A stretch of 64,000 nt of DNA from Jiangella alba (GCF_900106035.1 NZ_FNUC01000003.1:806001-870000); one strand, 5' to 3'. Positions 8,669 to 16,795 are shown, numbered from the stretch's first letter. Program-made: numbers and translations. Notes: generated by a model not told the origin, from the letters alone.

Positions 8669-9600
8669 CGGACACCTTCATCAGCATCGACGGCGGCAAG
8701 TCGGCGCTGCGGCTGCTGGCGGTGACGGGCGAGCGCCGGCAGGTCGGCACCGGTCCGGGCATGAGCTACCGGCCGGGGGAGGACGGCGTCGAGCGGACGG
8801 TCGCGGCGGTGCGGGCGGCGGCCGCCGCGATCGAGCTGCCGGGCCGCGTGGCCGGCGTCATCGCCGGGCTGACGGCGCTGCCCGGCGAGCCAGGCGCGCG
8901 GCGCGAGCTGGCCCGGCGCATCGGCGCGGAGCTGGGCGGCCCGGCGCTGGTGACCGTGGACGTGCACCTCGCGCACGCCGGCGCGCTGGCCGGTCCCGGC
9001 ACGGTGCTGTGCCTCGGCACCGGCACGAATGTGCTGGCCATGGGTGCCGGCGGGGAGTACACGACGGTCGAGGGCTGGGGCCCGGCGCTCGGCGACCGCG
9101 GCAGCGGCTACGCCATCGGGCTGGCCGGGCTGCGCGCGGCCACCGCGGCGCTGGACGGCGTCGGCCCGGACACCGTGCTGACGGAGCGGTTCCCGGACGC
9201 CGTCGGCGGCTCCGGCCTCGCCGCACTGCAGCGGTTCTACCGCGACCCGGAGCTGGTGCCGCGGATCGCCGGGTTCGCGCCGGTGGTCGTCGAGGCGGCC
9301 GGGCAGGACGACGTCGCGCGGGCGATCTGCGCGGCGGCGGTCGACGACCTCGTCGCGCTGGCGGTGTCGGCCGCGCGGCGTCAGCCGGACGCCGGACCGC
9401 GGGTGTCGTGGTCCGGCCGGCTGCTCGACGCGGGCGGGCCGCTGCTGGGACGGCTCGGCGACGGGCTGCGCGAGCACGGGCTGGAACCGGCCGAACCGGC
9501 CGGGTCGTCGCTGGACGGCGGCCTGACGCTGCTGCGCGGCGCGGCGCCGTACACGCGCTTGCTGGCACGGCTACGGGAACAGGTGGGGGAGCACGGGTGA
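8665..9600 (+). CDS. BadF/BadG-type sugar kinase (GlcNAc kinase-like)
   Basis: 311 aa member of the BadF/BadG/BcrA/BcrD ATPase family, ASKHA fold. Phosphate-1 motif DGGKSALR at the N-terminus; phosphate-2 motif LCLGTGTNVLA; and GDRGSGYAIGLAGLRAA, characteristic of N-acetylglucosamine kinases of this family. It should phosphorylate the sugar brought in by the transporter. GTG start overlaps the previous TGA by 4 bases. Its last 33 bases resemble the tail of the tandem-repeat unit that follows (about 27 of 33 bases match), so the duplication spans this gene's end. Exact sugar unknown. Confidence 0.85.
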   Translation: MTDTFISIDGGKSALRLLAVTGERRQVGTGPGMSYRPGEDGVERTVAAVRAAAAAIELPGRVAGVIAGLTALPGEPGARRELARRIGAELGGPALVTVDVHLAHAGALAGPGTVLCLGTGTNVLAMGAGGEYTTVEGWGPALGDRGSGYAIGLAGLRAATAALDGVGPDTVLTERFPDAVGGSGLAALQRFYRDPELVPRIAGFAPVVVEAAGQDDVARAICAAAVDDLVALAVSAARRQPDAGPRVSWSGRLLDAGGPLLGRLGDGLREHGLEPAEPAGSSLDGGLTLLRGAAPYTRLLARLREQVGEHG

Positions 9601-9713
9601 GGATCGGGCACGGCGAGCAGTTGTTCGAGGTCAGGCCGGGCGAGCCGAGTGAGTTGCTGCGCGGCTACGCCGACCGGGCGTGGCTGCGAGCACGGGTGGG
9701 GGAGCGCGGGTGA
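9597..9713 (+). pseudogene. Truncated copy 1 of ceramidase-like gene start (38-codon micro-ORF)
   Basis: GTG overlaps the kinase TGA. It encodes 38 residues: VRIGHGEQLFEVRPGEP, matching the true start of the gene at 9823, then SELLRGYADRAW and a tail like the end of the kinase. The stop overlaps the next GTG (GTGA). First of three 113-bp tandem copies. Probably a by-product of duplication that is still translated as a coupling relay. Confidence 0.7.
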
Positions 9714-9826
9714 GGATCGGGCGCGGCGAGCAGTTGTTCGAGGTCAGGCCGGGCGAGCCGAGTGAGTTGCTGCGCGGCTACGCCGACCGGGCGTGGCTGG
9801 GAGCACGGGTGGGGGAGCGCGGGTGA
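9710..9826 (+). pseudogene. Truncated copy 2 of ceramidase-like gene start (38-codon micro-ORF)
   Basis: Second micro-ORF, nearly identical to the first (H5 to R and one R to G change). GTG start at 9710 overlaps the first copy's TGA, and its own TGA overlaps the GTG of the full gene at 9823. Compared with the full gene it carries three extra codons (SELLR where the gene has MG) before GYADRA. Confidence 0.7.
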
Positions 9827-11028
9827 GGATCGGGCACGGCGAGCAGTTGTTCGAGGTCAGGCCGGGAGAGCCGATGGGCGGCTACGCCGACCGGGCGCAG
9901 GGGGCCGGCGGCGTGCTGGACCCGCTGGAGGTGCACGTCGTGACGTTCGCGGCCGGCGGGCGCCGGTTCGCGCTGGTCGTGGCCGACCTCGTCTGCGTGA
10001 ACGCCGACGTCGCCGGGCAGGTGCGCGACGCCCTGCGGGAGCTGCGGATCGACGACTGCTGGGTCGCGGCCACGCACACGCACGCGAGCCCGGAGACGGG
10101 CTGCACGCCGGGCGGCAGCCCGACCCCGCCGGACGTCGGGCGGCGGCTGGTCGCGGCCGCGGTCAGCGCGGCGACGGCGGCCGTCGTCGACGAGCGTGAC
10201 GCGGCGCTGACCCGCGTCCGGACGGAGGTCGCGGGCCTGGCCGGGCGCCGGATCGCCGGCGCCGCCGAACGGCTGGACGTGCCGGTCGACGCGCTCGTCG
10301 TGTCGACCGAGGCGGGCGTCACCGGCGTCGTCACGGTCTCGCCGGTGCACCCGACGGTGCTGCCGGCCGGCAACAGCGACGTCTCCGCGGACCTCAACGG
10401 CGCGATCCGCCGTGCGCTCGAGGCACCCGGCCGCTGGGCGGTCGCCGCCACCGGCGCCGCCGGCGACATCAGCACCCGGCACACCCGCCGCGGCCGCAGC
10501 CCGGCCGAGCTGGCCCGGCTGGCGTCGCTGGTCGCCGCCGCGCTGCCGCTGACGCCGTCGCGCGAGCCCGGCGCTGACACCGTCCGCCTGCCGGTGTCGC
10601 GGCGGGTCCGGCTGGAGCCGAAGACCGCGGCCGAGGTGGCCGCCGCGACCCGGGCCACCGCCGCCGGCGCCGCCGACGCGCGCACCCGGCAGGTGTTCGA
10701 GCAGGGCCGGCGCATCGCTGGCGAGCTCGCGGACCGCGGCGAGCCGTACGACGTCGACGTGCAGGCGGTCCGGCTCGGCGGCGTGACGCTGGTGGCGATC
10801 CCCGGCGAGCTGTTCCTCGAGCTGGGCGAGGCGATCCGCGCGGCCGCCGGCCCCCGCGTCATCGTCGTCGGCTACGCCAACGGCTACCTCGGCTACCTGC
10901 CCAGCCGCAGCACGCCACCCACGTACGAGACGCTCGTCAGCCCGGTCCGGCCGGGCAGCGGCGAGCGGGTCGCCGACGTCGCCGTCCAGGTGGCGCGGAT
11001 CGTCGCAGCAGCGGAGGAGAGCACGTGA
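9823..11028 (+). CDS. Neutral-ceramidase-like (alkaline ceramidase fold) protein
   Basis: 401 aa, no signal peptide. The N-terminal fold and the AATHTHASPETG motif (zinc-binding His pair, about residues 86-97) match the neutral/alkaline non-lysosomal ceramidase family, as do VAIPGELFLELG and VVGYANGYLGYLPS near the C-terminus. Bacterial relatives in sugar operons are uncharacterised; an amidase acting on an N-acylated sugar is one possibility. The GTG at 9823 is preferred because PMGGYADR fits the family and it overlaps the preceding micro-ORF stop; two partial copies precede it. Confidence 0.8.
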   Translation: MRIGHGEQLFEVRPGEPMGGYADRAQGAGGVLDPLEVHVVTFAAGGRRFALVVADLVCVNADVAGQVRDALRELRIDDCWVAATHTHASPETGCTPGGSPTPPDVGRRLVAAAVSAATAAVVDERDAALTRVRTEVAGLAGRRIAGAAERLDVPVDALVVSTEAGVTGVVTVSPVHPTVLPAGNSDVSADLNGAIRRALEAPGRWAVAATGAAGDISTRHTRRGRSPAELARLASLVAAALPLTPSREPGADTVRLPVSRRVRLEPKTAAEVAAATRATAAGAADARTRQVFEQGRRIAGELADRGEPYDVDVQAVRLGGVTLVAIPGELFLELGEAIRAAAGPRVIVVGYANGYLGYLPSRSTPPTYETLVSPVRPGSGERVADVAVQVARIVAAAEEST

Positions 11029-11774
11029 TCGCATCCGAGTACGCCGCCCGGGCCGCCGGACTGGTCGAGCACGTCGTCGAGACGCAGTTGCCGGCCCTGC
11101 GGGAGGCCGCGGCCATGGTGGCCGGCTCGGTCGCGGCCGGCGGCGTGCTGCAGGCGTTCGGGACCGGGCACTCGCGCATCGTGACGCTGGAGCTGGCCGG
11201 TCGCGCGGGCGGGCTGGTCCCCGTCGGCATGCTCGCCGTGAAGGACCTGGTGATGTTCGGGGGCGAGGATCCCGCAGCGATCCTCGACCCGACGTACGAG
11301 CGCGAGTCCGGCCTGGCCGGACGCGTCTATGCGCTGGCCCGCCCGCGCCCGGAGGACGTGTTCCTCATCGTGTCGAACTCCGGCCTCAACGCGGCGGTCG
11401 TCGAGATGGCCCAGCTGGCGCGCGAGCGCGGGCACGGCCTGATCGCGATCACGTCGCTGGCGCACACCCGGTCGGCGGCGGCCCGGAGCGCGGACGGCCC
11501 GCGCCTGGCCGACCTCGCCGACGTCGTCATCGACAACGGCGCGCCGGAGGGCGACGCGGCGATCGAGCTGGCGCCCGGCGTGCGGATCGGCGCGGTGTCG
11601 TCGCTGACCGGGGTGCTGGCCGCGCAGATCCTCACCGAGCTGGTCTGCCGGGAGCTGCTGGAGCGCGGTGAGGAACCGCCGGTCTACATCTCGGCCAACC
11701 TGGCGGCGGGCGACGAGCACAACCGTAGGATCCTGGAGCGCTACCACGACCGGGTGCGCCCGATCGAGCCCTAG
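11025..11774 (+). CDS. SIS-domain protein (UPF0309-like sugar-phosphate isomerase family)
   Basis: 249 aa with one SIS fold. FGTGHSRIVTLELAGRAGGL provides the phosphate-binding loop near residue 45, and FLIVSNSGLNAAVVEMAQLARERG the second SIS motif near residue 117. SIS proteins of this type isomerise or sense phosphosugars. The GTG at 11025 overlaps the previous TGA. Last gene of the operon; with the kinase it suggests that the imported sugar is phosphorylated and then isomerised or cleaved, as for amino sugars. Confidence 0.85.
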   Translation: MIASEYAARAAGLVEHVVETQLPALREAAAMVAGSVAAGGVLQAFGTGHSRIVTLELAGRAGGLVPVGMLAVKDLVMFGGEDPAAILDPTYERESGLAGRVYALARPRPEDVFLIVSNSGLNAAVVEMAQLARERGHGLIAITSLAHTRSAAARSADGPRLADLADVVIDNGAPEGDAAIELAPGVRIGAVSSLTGVLAAQILTELVCRELLERGEEPPVYISANLAAGDEHNRRILERYHDRVRPIEP

Positions 11775-11782
11775 GAGAACAG

Positions 11783-13156
11783 GTGCAGGAGGCCCGCACC
11801 GTGCCGGTCGCGGCGCCCGGCGTCGCCCTGCGGGCAGGACGGCTGGTGCTGCTGGCGCTGGTCTGCCTCCTGCTGGCCGTGCCGCTGGGCGCGCTGACCG
11901 GGTGGGACCCCGGCGAGCTGTGGGACTCCGGTGCCCGGCCGCTGACGATCGCCGCGGCGGTGTCCGGGCTGGCGCTGGTGGTGCTGACGGCGCGGACGGT
12001 GCTCCGGCTGCCGGGCGCGACGAACCGGCGGGAACTGGTGGTCGGCGCCGAGGGGATGGACGTCGTCGAGCACCCGAAGTGGTGGCACCGGGGCGGCCGG
12101 GCCCGCGTCGGCTGGGACGACGTGCAGGTCGTCAACGCGCCCGGCCCCGGCGAGCTGCTCGAGCTGTACCTCACCCGCGACGTGCCCGGTCTGCCGGCGT
12201 TCGCCGCGGCCGAGGTCGCCGTCGAGGCCGACACTCTGATCGAGGGCGTCCGGATCCCGGCGCCGCGGCTGCGGCTGGGCGAGCCGGTCTCCCGCGACGT
12301 CGCCGAGGCGGTGGCGGCGTGGCGGCCGGACCTGTTCTACGCGGGCACCGGCGTGGACCAGTGGTTCACGCCGCCGCAGGCCGCCGGGCCGCGTCCCGTC
12401 GCGCTGCCGTCCGGCGCCGCCGGACCGGGGACGCCGGGGACGCCGGAGCCGCCGGAGGTGCCGCGCCCGGCCGGACCGGTCTGGCTGGACCACGGCGAGC
12501 CGTGGCCGCGGCTGCTGCTGGCGATCCTGGCGCAGGTCGCCGTCCTGGTGGGTGGCGTCGTCCTGATGACCGACCCGTTCGGCCTGCCGACGGTCGCGGC
12601 CGGGCTGATCGCGCTGGTGCTGCTGGTGCCGGTGCTGTTCTGCTGCCTGACGCTGCCGGTCACGCTGTGGCTGCTGCCGCGGGCCACGGCCGGCGTCGGC
12701 ATCCTGGTGTCGGCGGAAGGGCTGCAGATCGTCCGCAAGCGGCGGTGGCGGCCGCGGGCGCTGGAGCGCAGCACCGTCGGCTGGGACTGGGTGCAGGCCG
12801 TCGTCACGCGGCGCGCCTTCGACGCCGTCCCCTCTCGGACCGGTCGCCGCCGCGTCGTCGACCTCTACCTGCACGAGAACCCGCCGCTGCCGGTGCCGCT
12901 GCCCGGCGTCGGCGCCGACGCGGCGGCGTCCGAGCACGCCGGGCCGGACGCCGTCGGCACCGGCCGGCTGGTCCGGTACCCGGCGACCCGGCTGCGGCTG
13001 ACCTACCGGCACGACCTCGAACCGCGCGGCCGGGACGCGTGGCCCGGCGACGGGTCGCCGGTGCGGCTGCCGGCGCACCAGCTGCGGCCGGCGCTGCTGG
13101 CGTTCCGGCCGCAGCTCTGCCACGGCTTCGACGATCTCTGGGAGGGGACGGGTTAG
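11783..13156 (+). CDS. Membrane protein with internal duplication, function unknown
   Basis: 457 aa, GTG start behind GGAGAAC. It has two similar halves. Each has two membrane segments (about residues 20-70 and 245-305) followed by a PH-like cytoplasmic part with a W(D/W)xVQ-type strand: GWDDVQVVNAPGPGELLELYL in the first half and GWDWVQAVVTRRAF in the second. A Pro/Gly-rich linker (residues ~205-235) joins them. No catalytic motif is seen. It is 9 bases after the sugar operon and 10 bases before an M50 peptidase, so it may be read with either. Confidence 0.75.
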   Translation: MQEARTVPVAAPGVALRAGRLVLLALVCLLLAVPLGALTGWDPGELWDSGARPLTIAAAVSGLALVVLTARTVLRLPGATNRRELVVGAEGMDVVEHPKWWHRGGRARVGWDDVQVVNAPGPGELLELYLTRDVPGLPAFAAAEVAVEADTLIEGVRIPAPRLRLGEPVSRDVAEAVAAWRPDLFYAGTGVDQWFTPPQAAGPRPVALPSGAAGPGTPGTPEPPEVPRPAGPVWLDHGEPWPRLLLAILAQVAVLVGGVVLMTDPFGLPTVAAGLIALVLLVPVLFCCLTLPVTLWLLPRATAGVGILVSAEGLQIVRKRRWRPRALERSTVGWDWVQAVVTRRAFDAVPSRTGRRRVVDLYLHENPPLPVPLPGVGADAAASEHAGPDAVGTGRLVRYPATRLRLTYRHDLEPRGRDAWPGDGSPVRLPAHQLRPALLAFRPQLCHGFDDLWEGTG

Positions 13157-13165
13157 GGTCGGGCG

Positions 13166-13900
13166 GTGATGGCGGAGGCGACCGACGGTGTGCGTGGCTG
13201 GTTCGCGGACGTCCGGGTCGACGAGACGCTGGCGACCATGCCGCCGTCGGTCGTGCTGGGGTTCGCGCTGGCCGGCGTCGTGCTGGCGGTGTACGGGCCG
13301 GCCTGGCGGCTGGCCGGGTACCCGGTCACCATCGTGCACGAGCTGGGCCACGTCGTGGCGGCGCTGACGGCCGGGTTCCGGCTGCGCGGCGTGACGGTGC
13401 GCGGCGACCTCTCCGGCGCGACGAACTTCTGGTCGCACAGCACGCCCGGCACGCTCTGGACGATGTGGTGGGGCTACCCGGCGCCGGCCGTCGTCGGGTG
13501 GGCGCTGGTGTGGTCGGCCACGCACGGGTGGGCGCGGCTGGCGCTCGGGGTGCTGGTGGTCTGCCTCGCGCTGGTGTTCCTGCTGTCGCGCAGCTGGCTG
13601 ACGGTCGCCGTCGTGCTCACGACGGGGATCGGGTTCGGGCTGGTGGGCTGGTACGGGTCGGCGTGGCTGTGCACGGTGGTGGTGTACGCGTTCGCCTGGC
13701 TGCTGACGGTGGGCGCGGTGCGCGGCCTGTGGGCGGTCGTCCGGGCGCACACCAGCGGCCGCGGGGTACAGCAGTCCGACGCCTACCTCATGGGCCGCCG
13801 GACCGCCGTCCCCGGCGGCGTCTGGCTGTTCACGTTCGCGCTGGTCATCGGTGCGTGCGTCTGGTTCAACGTCGCCTCGGTGCTGACCGCCATCGACTAG
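13166..13900 (+). CDS. M50-family membrane zinc metallopeptidase
   Basis: 244 aa, GTG start followed directly by ATG. The HELGHVVAALTAG zinc motif is near residue 58, inside a hydrophobic environment, with at least five membrane segments. Site-2-protease-like M50B proteins of this compact type are common in actinobacteria and their substrates are mostly unknown. The closeness to the duplicated membrane protein suggests the two work together. It converges with the DUF4097 gene. Confidence 0.85.
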   Translation: MMAEATDGVRGWFADVRVDETLATMPPSVVLGFALAGVVLAVYGPAWRLAGYPVTIVHELGHVVAALTAGFRLRGVTVRGDLSGATNFWSHSTPGTLWTMWWGYPAPAVVGWALVWSATHGWARLALGVLVVCLALVFLLSRSWLTVAVVLTTGIGFGLVGWYGSAWLCTVVVYAFAWLLTVGAVRGLWAVVRAHTSGRGVQQSDAYLMGRRTAVPGGVWLFTFALVIGACVWFNVASVLTAID

Positions 13901-13913
13901 CGGACGCCTCGGA

Positions 13914-14576
13914 TCAGAGGCTGTGTGCGGTGATGTCGCCGGTGATCGTGGTGGCCCGGATGGCCAGGCCCGGCTCGCCGTCGTTCTTCAGCGAGTTCTC
14001 GATGCGCCCGACGGTGGTGCCGGCGTCGAGCGTGGCGGAGACGCCGGGGGCGGCGCCGATCGACAGGTCGCCGACCTTGGTGGTGAGCACGACGGTGCCC
14101 TGCGCGGCCTCGGCGACGGCGATGTCGCCCTTGGCGGTGCCGATCTCGGCGGAACCGGTCAGGTGCCCGACGGCGATGTCGCCGGCCTGGACGGTGAGGC
14201 GGACGGTGGCGGCCTCGTCGAGCTTGACGTCGCCGGCGGCGCCGTCGAACGTGACGTCGCCGAGCCGGCCGACGCCGCGGAAGTCGGCCGCGGCCGCCTT
14301 CGCCTCGACCCGGGAGCCGGCGGGCAGCTGCACCGTCACCTCGACGGAGCCGGAGCTGCCGAGGATCTGGCGCTTCACGGGCGCCTCGACCCGCAGCACG
14401 CCGTCGTCGTAGCCGACGGTGGTCTGCTCGGCCAGCTTGACGTCGCGGTTCTTCGCCGCGTCCATCGGCCGGACCTCGACCGTGGTGTCGGCGCGGTCGG
14501 CGGCGATGACCTGGAGGCGGCCCGCAGGGATGTCGAGGACGGCGGTGATCGGGGCGGGGGTGTCGAACGTGTGCAT
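13914..14576 (-). CDS. DUF4097 family beta-repeat protein
   Basis: 220 aa with no signal peptide or membrane segment. It is built of short beta-helix-like repeats (VGRLGDVTFDGAAGDVKLDEA; VGHLTGSAEIGTAKGDIAVAEA) as in DUF4097 (adhesin-like putative polysaccharide-binding) proteins. ATG at 14576 lies behind AGGAG. Expressed from a promoter with a palindrome over its start point, facing a regulator gene. Such pairs are frequent in Streptomyces relatives; role unknown. Confidence 0.85.
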   Translation of the reverse strand: MHTFDTPAPITAVLDIPAGRLQVIAADRADTTVEVRPMDAAKNRDVKLAEQTTVGYDDGVLRVEAPVKRQILGSSGSVEVTVQLPAGSRVEAKAAAADFRGVGRLGDVTFDGAAGDVKLDEAATVRLTVQAGDIAVGHLTGSAEIGTAKGDIAVAEAAQGTVVLTTKVGDLSIGAAPGVSATLDAGTTVGRIENSLKNDGEPGLAIRATTITGDITAHSL

Positions 14577-14594
14577 CGGTCTCAGCTCCTGTGC

Positions 14595-14617
14595 TCTCGT
14601 ATGTTTCTGATACGAGA
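14595..14617. promoter_or_regulatory. Inverted repeat operator upstream of the DUF4097 gene
   Basis: TCTCGTAT (14595-14602) and ATACGAGA (14610-14617) are perfect 8-bp arms with a 7-base spacer. They cover the predicted transcription start of the minus-strand promoter. A likely binding site for the divergent regulator or an outside repressor. Confidence 0.6.
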
Positions 14618-14618
14618 A

Positions 14619-14647
14619 ACGCTACGTTGCGTTCACGAATCTGGCAA
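14619..14647 (-). promoter_or_regulatory. Promoter of the DUF4097 gene
   Basis: On the minus strand TTGCCA (14647-14642), a 17-base spacer, TAGCGT (14624-14619). It is directly upstream of the TCTCGTAT inverted repeat. Confidence 0.6.
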
Positions 14648-14732
14648 CGCACTCGTGGCATGGAATCAACGTTAATACAGGTAGAGCGCTTGGAATCGTT
14701 GCAGTGGTAGGAATCTAACGCAACGAGAGCCG

Positions 14733-14761
14733 TTGCAATGACGTGGAGTGAACGCTATGCT
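14733..14761 (+). promoter_or_regulatory. Promoter of the HTH regulator gene
   Basis: TTGCAA (14733-14738), a 17-base spacer, TATGCT (14756-14761), giving a leader of about 23 bases with GAGGAGG before ATG 14791. Several CGTTGC/GCAACG boxes lie in 14625-14737 (for example 14625-14630, 14696-14701, 14718-14723, 14731-14736) and may be regulator sites shared by both promoters. Confidence 0.6.
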
Positions 14762-14790
14762 GACGGCACCGACGCACCGAGGAGGTCGCG

Positions 14791-15492
14791 ATGCCGGGAG
14801 GCAGGCTCACCCAGCGGGAACGCCAGCAGATCGCGCTGGGGCTGGCCGACGATCTCGCGTACGCCGAGATCGCCCGGCGCATCGGGCGCCCCACGTCCAC
14901 CGTCACCCGCGAGGTCATGCGCAACGGCGGGCCCACCGGCTACCGCGCCGATGCCGCCCGCCGCGCCACCGAGCGCCGCGCCCACCGGCGCACACCGGCT
15001 CCGTCGCCCGCGCCACCGGCGGCGCCGCCTGTGCGCGGCCGCGACGCCGAGGCCGTCCGCGCGTACGAAGAGGCGTTCGCCGCGCTGCTCATGCAGTCCG
15101 GGCTGCCGCGCATCGCGGCCCAGGTACTCACCGCCCTGCTCACCACAGACGCCGGCAGCCTCACCGCGGCCGAGCTGGCGCAGCGGCTGGGGGTCAGCCC
15201 GGCGTCGGTCTCGAAGGCCGTCACCTTCCTCGACCGCCAGGGCCTCGTCGTCCGCCGGCGCGACGACGGCCGGCGCGAGCGCTACGCCGCCGACAACGAC
15301 GTCTGGTACCAGTCCATGCTCGCCACCGCCCGGTCCAACGCCCAGCTGGCCGAGACCGCCCGCCAGGGCGTCGGGGTGCTCGGCCGCGGCACCCCGGCCG
15401 CCGTCCGGCTCGAGAACATCGCCCGCTTCATCGACTTCGTCAGCGAGAGCATCGCCCGGGCCGCCGAGCAGGCCCGCGAGGTCCTGCGCTAG
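14791..15492 (+). CDS. Transcriptional regulator: IS30-type HTH joined to GbsR/MarR-like HTH
   Basis: 233 aa. Residues ~5-50 (RLTQRERQQIALGLADDLAY, then EIARRIGRPTSTVTREV) match the helix-turn-helix found at the start of IS30-family transposases. After a Pro/Ala linker, residues ~80-190 form a MarR/GbsR-like winged helix (LTAAELAQRLGVSPASVSKA, then VTFLDRQGLVVRRRDDGRRE). There is no transposase catalytic domain. Divergent from the DUF4097 gene, which it probably controls. GAGGAGG precedes the ATG. Confidence 0.85.
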   Translation: MPGGRLTQRERQQIALGLADDLAYAEIARRIGRPTSTVTREVMRNGGPTGYRADAARRATERRAHRRTPAPSPAPPAAPPVRGRDAEAVRAYEEAFAALLMQSGLPRIAAQVLTALLTTDAGSLTAAELAQRLGVSPASVSKAVTFLDRQGLVVRRRDDGRRERYAADNDVWYQSMLATARSNAQLAETARQGVGVLGRGTPAAVRLENIARFIDFVSESIARAAEQAREVLR

Positions 15493-15510
15493 GCCTCGCA
15501 CTCCCGGCAT

Positions 15511-15560
15511 GATGGTCGGCGGTTTGCTGGTGCCAGAGCGCCAGTGAACCGCCAGCCATC
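15511..15560. terminator. Bidirectional terminator hairpin
   Basis: Nested exact complements GATGG/CCATC, GGCGGTT/AACCGCC and CTGG/CCAG, separated by 2-base wobble steps, form one long hairpin between the convergent stops at 15492 and 15587. Confidence 0.7.
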
Positions 15561-15586
15561 GCCGGGGCCGGCCGGGGCCGGCCGCG

Positions 15587-16726
15587 TCACCAGTTCGTGT
15601 ACGCGCCGTCCGGGGTGCGCAGGTGCGGCCGCTCGGCCGGTGTCGCCCGCAGCTTGCGGGCGGCCTCGCGGTCGATGTCGACGCCGAGGCCGGGCAGCTC
15701 GCTGCGCTCCACCCAGCCCGGGCGCACCGTCGGCCGGGCGGTGAACAGCGCGGCCGTCGCCGGCTCCGGCGCCACCTGGTGCTCCTGGACGCCGACGTTC
15801 GGGCAGGCCAGGTTGAGGTGCAGCGACGCCGCCGCCGTGACGGGGCCGAGCGGGTTGTGGGTGGCCAGCTTGACGTAGTGGGTCTCGGCCAGCGCGGCGA
15901 TCTTCTTCGCCTCGGTCAGCCCGGCCGCCACCGCGACGTCGACGCGCGCGTAGTCGATGAGGTCGCGCTCGATCAGCCGCTGGAACTCCCACTTCGAGCC
16001 GTACACCTCGCCGGTGGCCAGCGGCACGCCGGTGCGCAGCCGCAGCATCTCGTAGCTGTCCAGCGACTCCGACCGCAGCGGGTCCTCGACGAAGTACGGC
16101 CGGGCCGCCTCGATCTCGCGGCACAGCGTGACCGCCTCCGGCGGGTCCAGCCGGGTGTGCACGTCCAGGATCAGCTCGATCTCGTCGCCGAGCGCCTCGC
16201 GGGCCGCGTGCATCATCGCGATCGAGGCGCGCATGCTGGCCCGCTGGTCCAGCACGCCGTCGTCGTGCGGCGCGGCGAAGCGCAGGTGCCGCCAGCCGTC
16301 CTCGACCAGCTGCCGGCAGCGGTCCAGGAACGCCGGCAGCTCGCGGTACTGGTCGCCGACGTGGACGTAGCACGGCACCGCGTCGCGGACCTGGCCGCCG
16401 AGCAGGTCGTACACCGGCACGCCCAGCGCCTTGCCGCGGATGTCCCAGAGGGCGACGTCGATGGCGGCGATCGCGGCGGAGAGGAACCGGTCGGACGGGA
16501 AGAACCCGCGCCGGAACATGACCTGCCACAGGTGCTCGATGCGGGTGGGGTCCTCGCCGACGATCAGCTCGGCCAGGTGCTCGATGCCGCCGGCGACCGC
16601 GCGCTGCCGGGTCCGGATGCCGACCTCGCCCAGGCCGTGGATGCCCTCGTCGGTGTCGACCGCGACCAGCATCATGCTGTCGCCGTGGTCGGGGAGGGTG
16701 AGCACTTCGCACCCGGTGATCTTCAT
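15587..16726 (-). CDS. Enolase-superfamily sugar-acid dehydratase (galactonate dehydratase-like)
   Basis: 379 aa mandelate racemase/muconate lactonising enzyme family. Metal and acid/base residues are visible: LILDVHTRLDP (Asp plus DxH), FVEDPL (Glu), ATGEVYGSKW (Glu), KLATHNPLGP (His). The DxH and the THNPLGP His fit the galactonate/mannonate dehydratase group, which removes water from aldonic acids to give 2-keto-3-deoxy acids. ATG at 16726 gives the usual start MKITGCEVL; a GTG at 16789 would add 21 atypical residues. Divergent from the LacI gene, whose operon it probably serves. Confidence 0.88.
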   Translation of the reverse strand: MKITGCEVLTLPDHGDSMMLVAVDTDEGIHGLGEVGIRTRQRAVAGGIEHLAELIVGEDPTRIEHLWQVMFRRGFFPSDRFLSAAIAAIDVALWDIRGKALGVPVYDLLGGQVRDAVPCYVHVGDQYRELPAFLDRCRQLVEDGWRHLRFAAPHDDGVLDQRASMRASIAMMHAAREALGDEIELILDVHTRLDPPEAVTLCREIEAARPYFVEDPLRSESLDSYEMLRLRTGVPLATGEVYGSKWEFQRLIERDLIDYARVDVAVAAGLTEAKKIAALAETHYVKLATHNPLGPVTAAASLHLNLACPNVGVQEHQVAPEPATAALFTARPTVRPGWVERSELPGLGVDIDREAARKLRATPAERPHLRTPDGAYTNW

Positions 16727-16795
16727 GGGCTTCGGCGTCCCTTCGCAGTGAAAACGATCCCGCAAATCACTCATCGCGGCGGTCAGCACCGTACC

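Larger units (their letters stand above)
9597..9893 (+). repeat. 113-bp tandem triplication across a gene junction
   Basis: Units begin at 9597, 9710 and 9823 (period 113; the third is partial). Copies 1 and 2 differ at only a few bases. Each unit joins about 80 bases of the ceramidase-like gene start to about 33 bases resembling the end of the kinase gene. Since 113 is not a multiple of three, each copy starts in a new frame, yet every copy ends in TGA overlapping the next GTG. Confidence 0.92.

Noticed and set aside
9597-9826. Two separate functional small genes
   Set aside because: Both are near-identical copies of the start of the ceramidase-like gene with a kinase-like tail; better explained as duplication remnants.
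14791-15492. IS30 insertion sequence
   Set aside because: Only the short HTH is shared; there is no DDE transposase domain, no terminal inverted repeats, and the rest is a MarR-like regulator.
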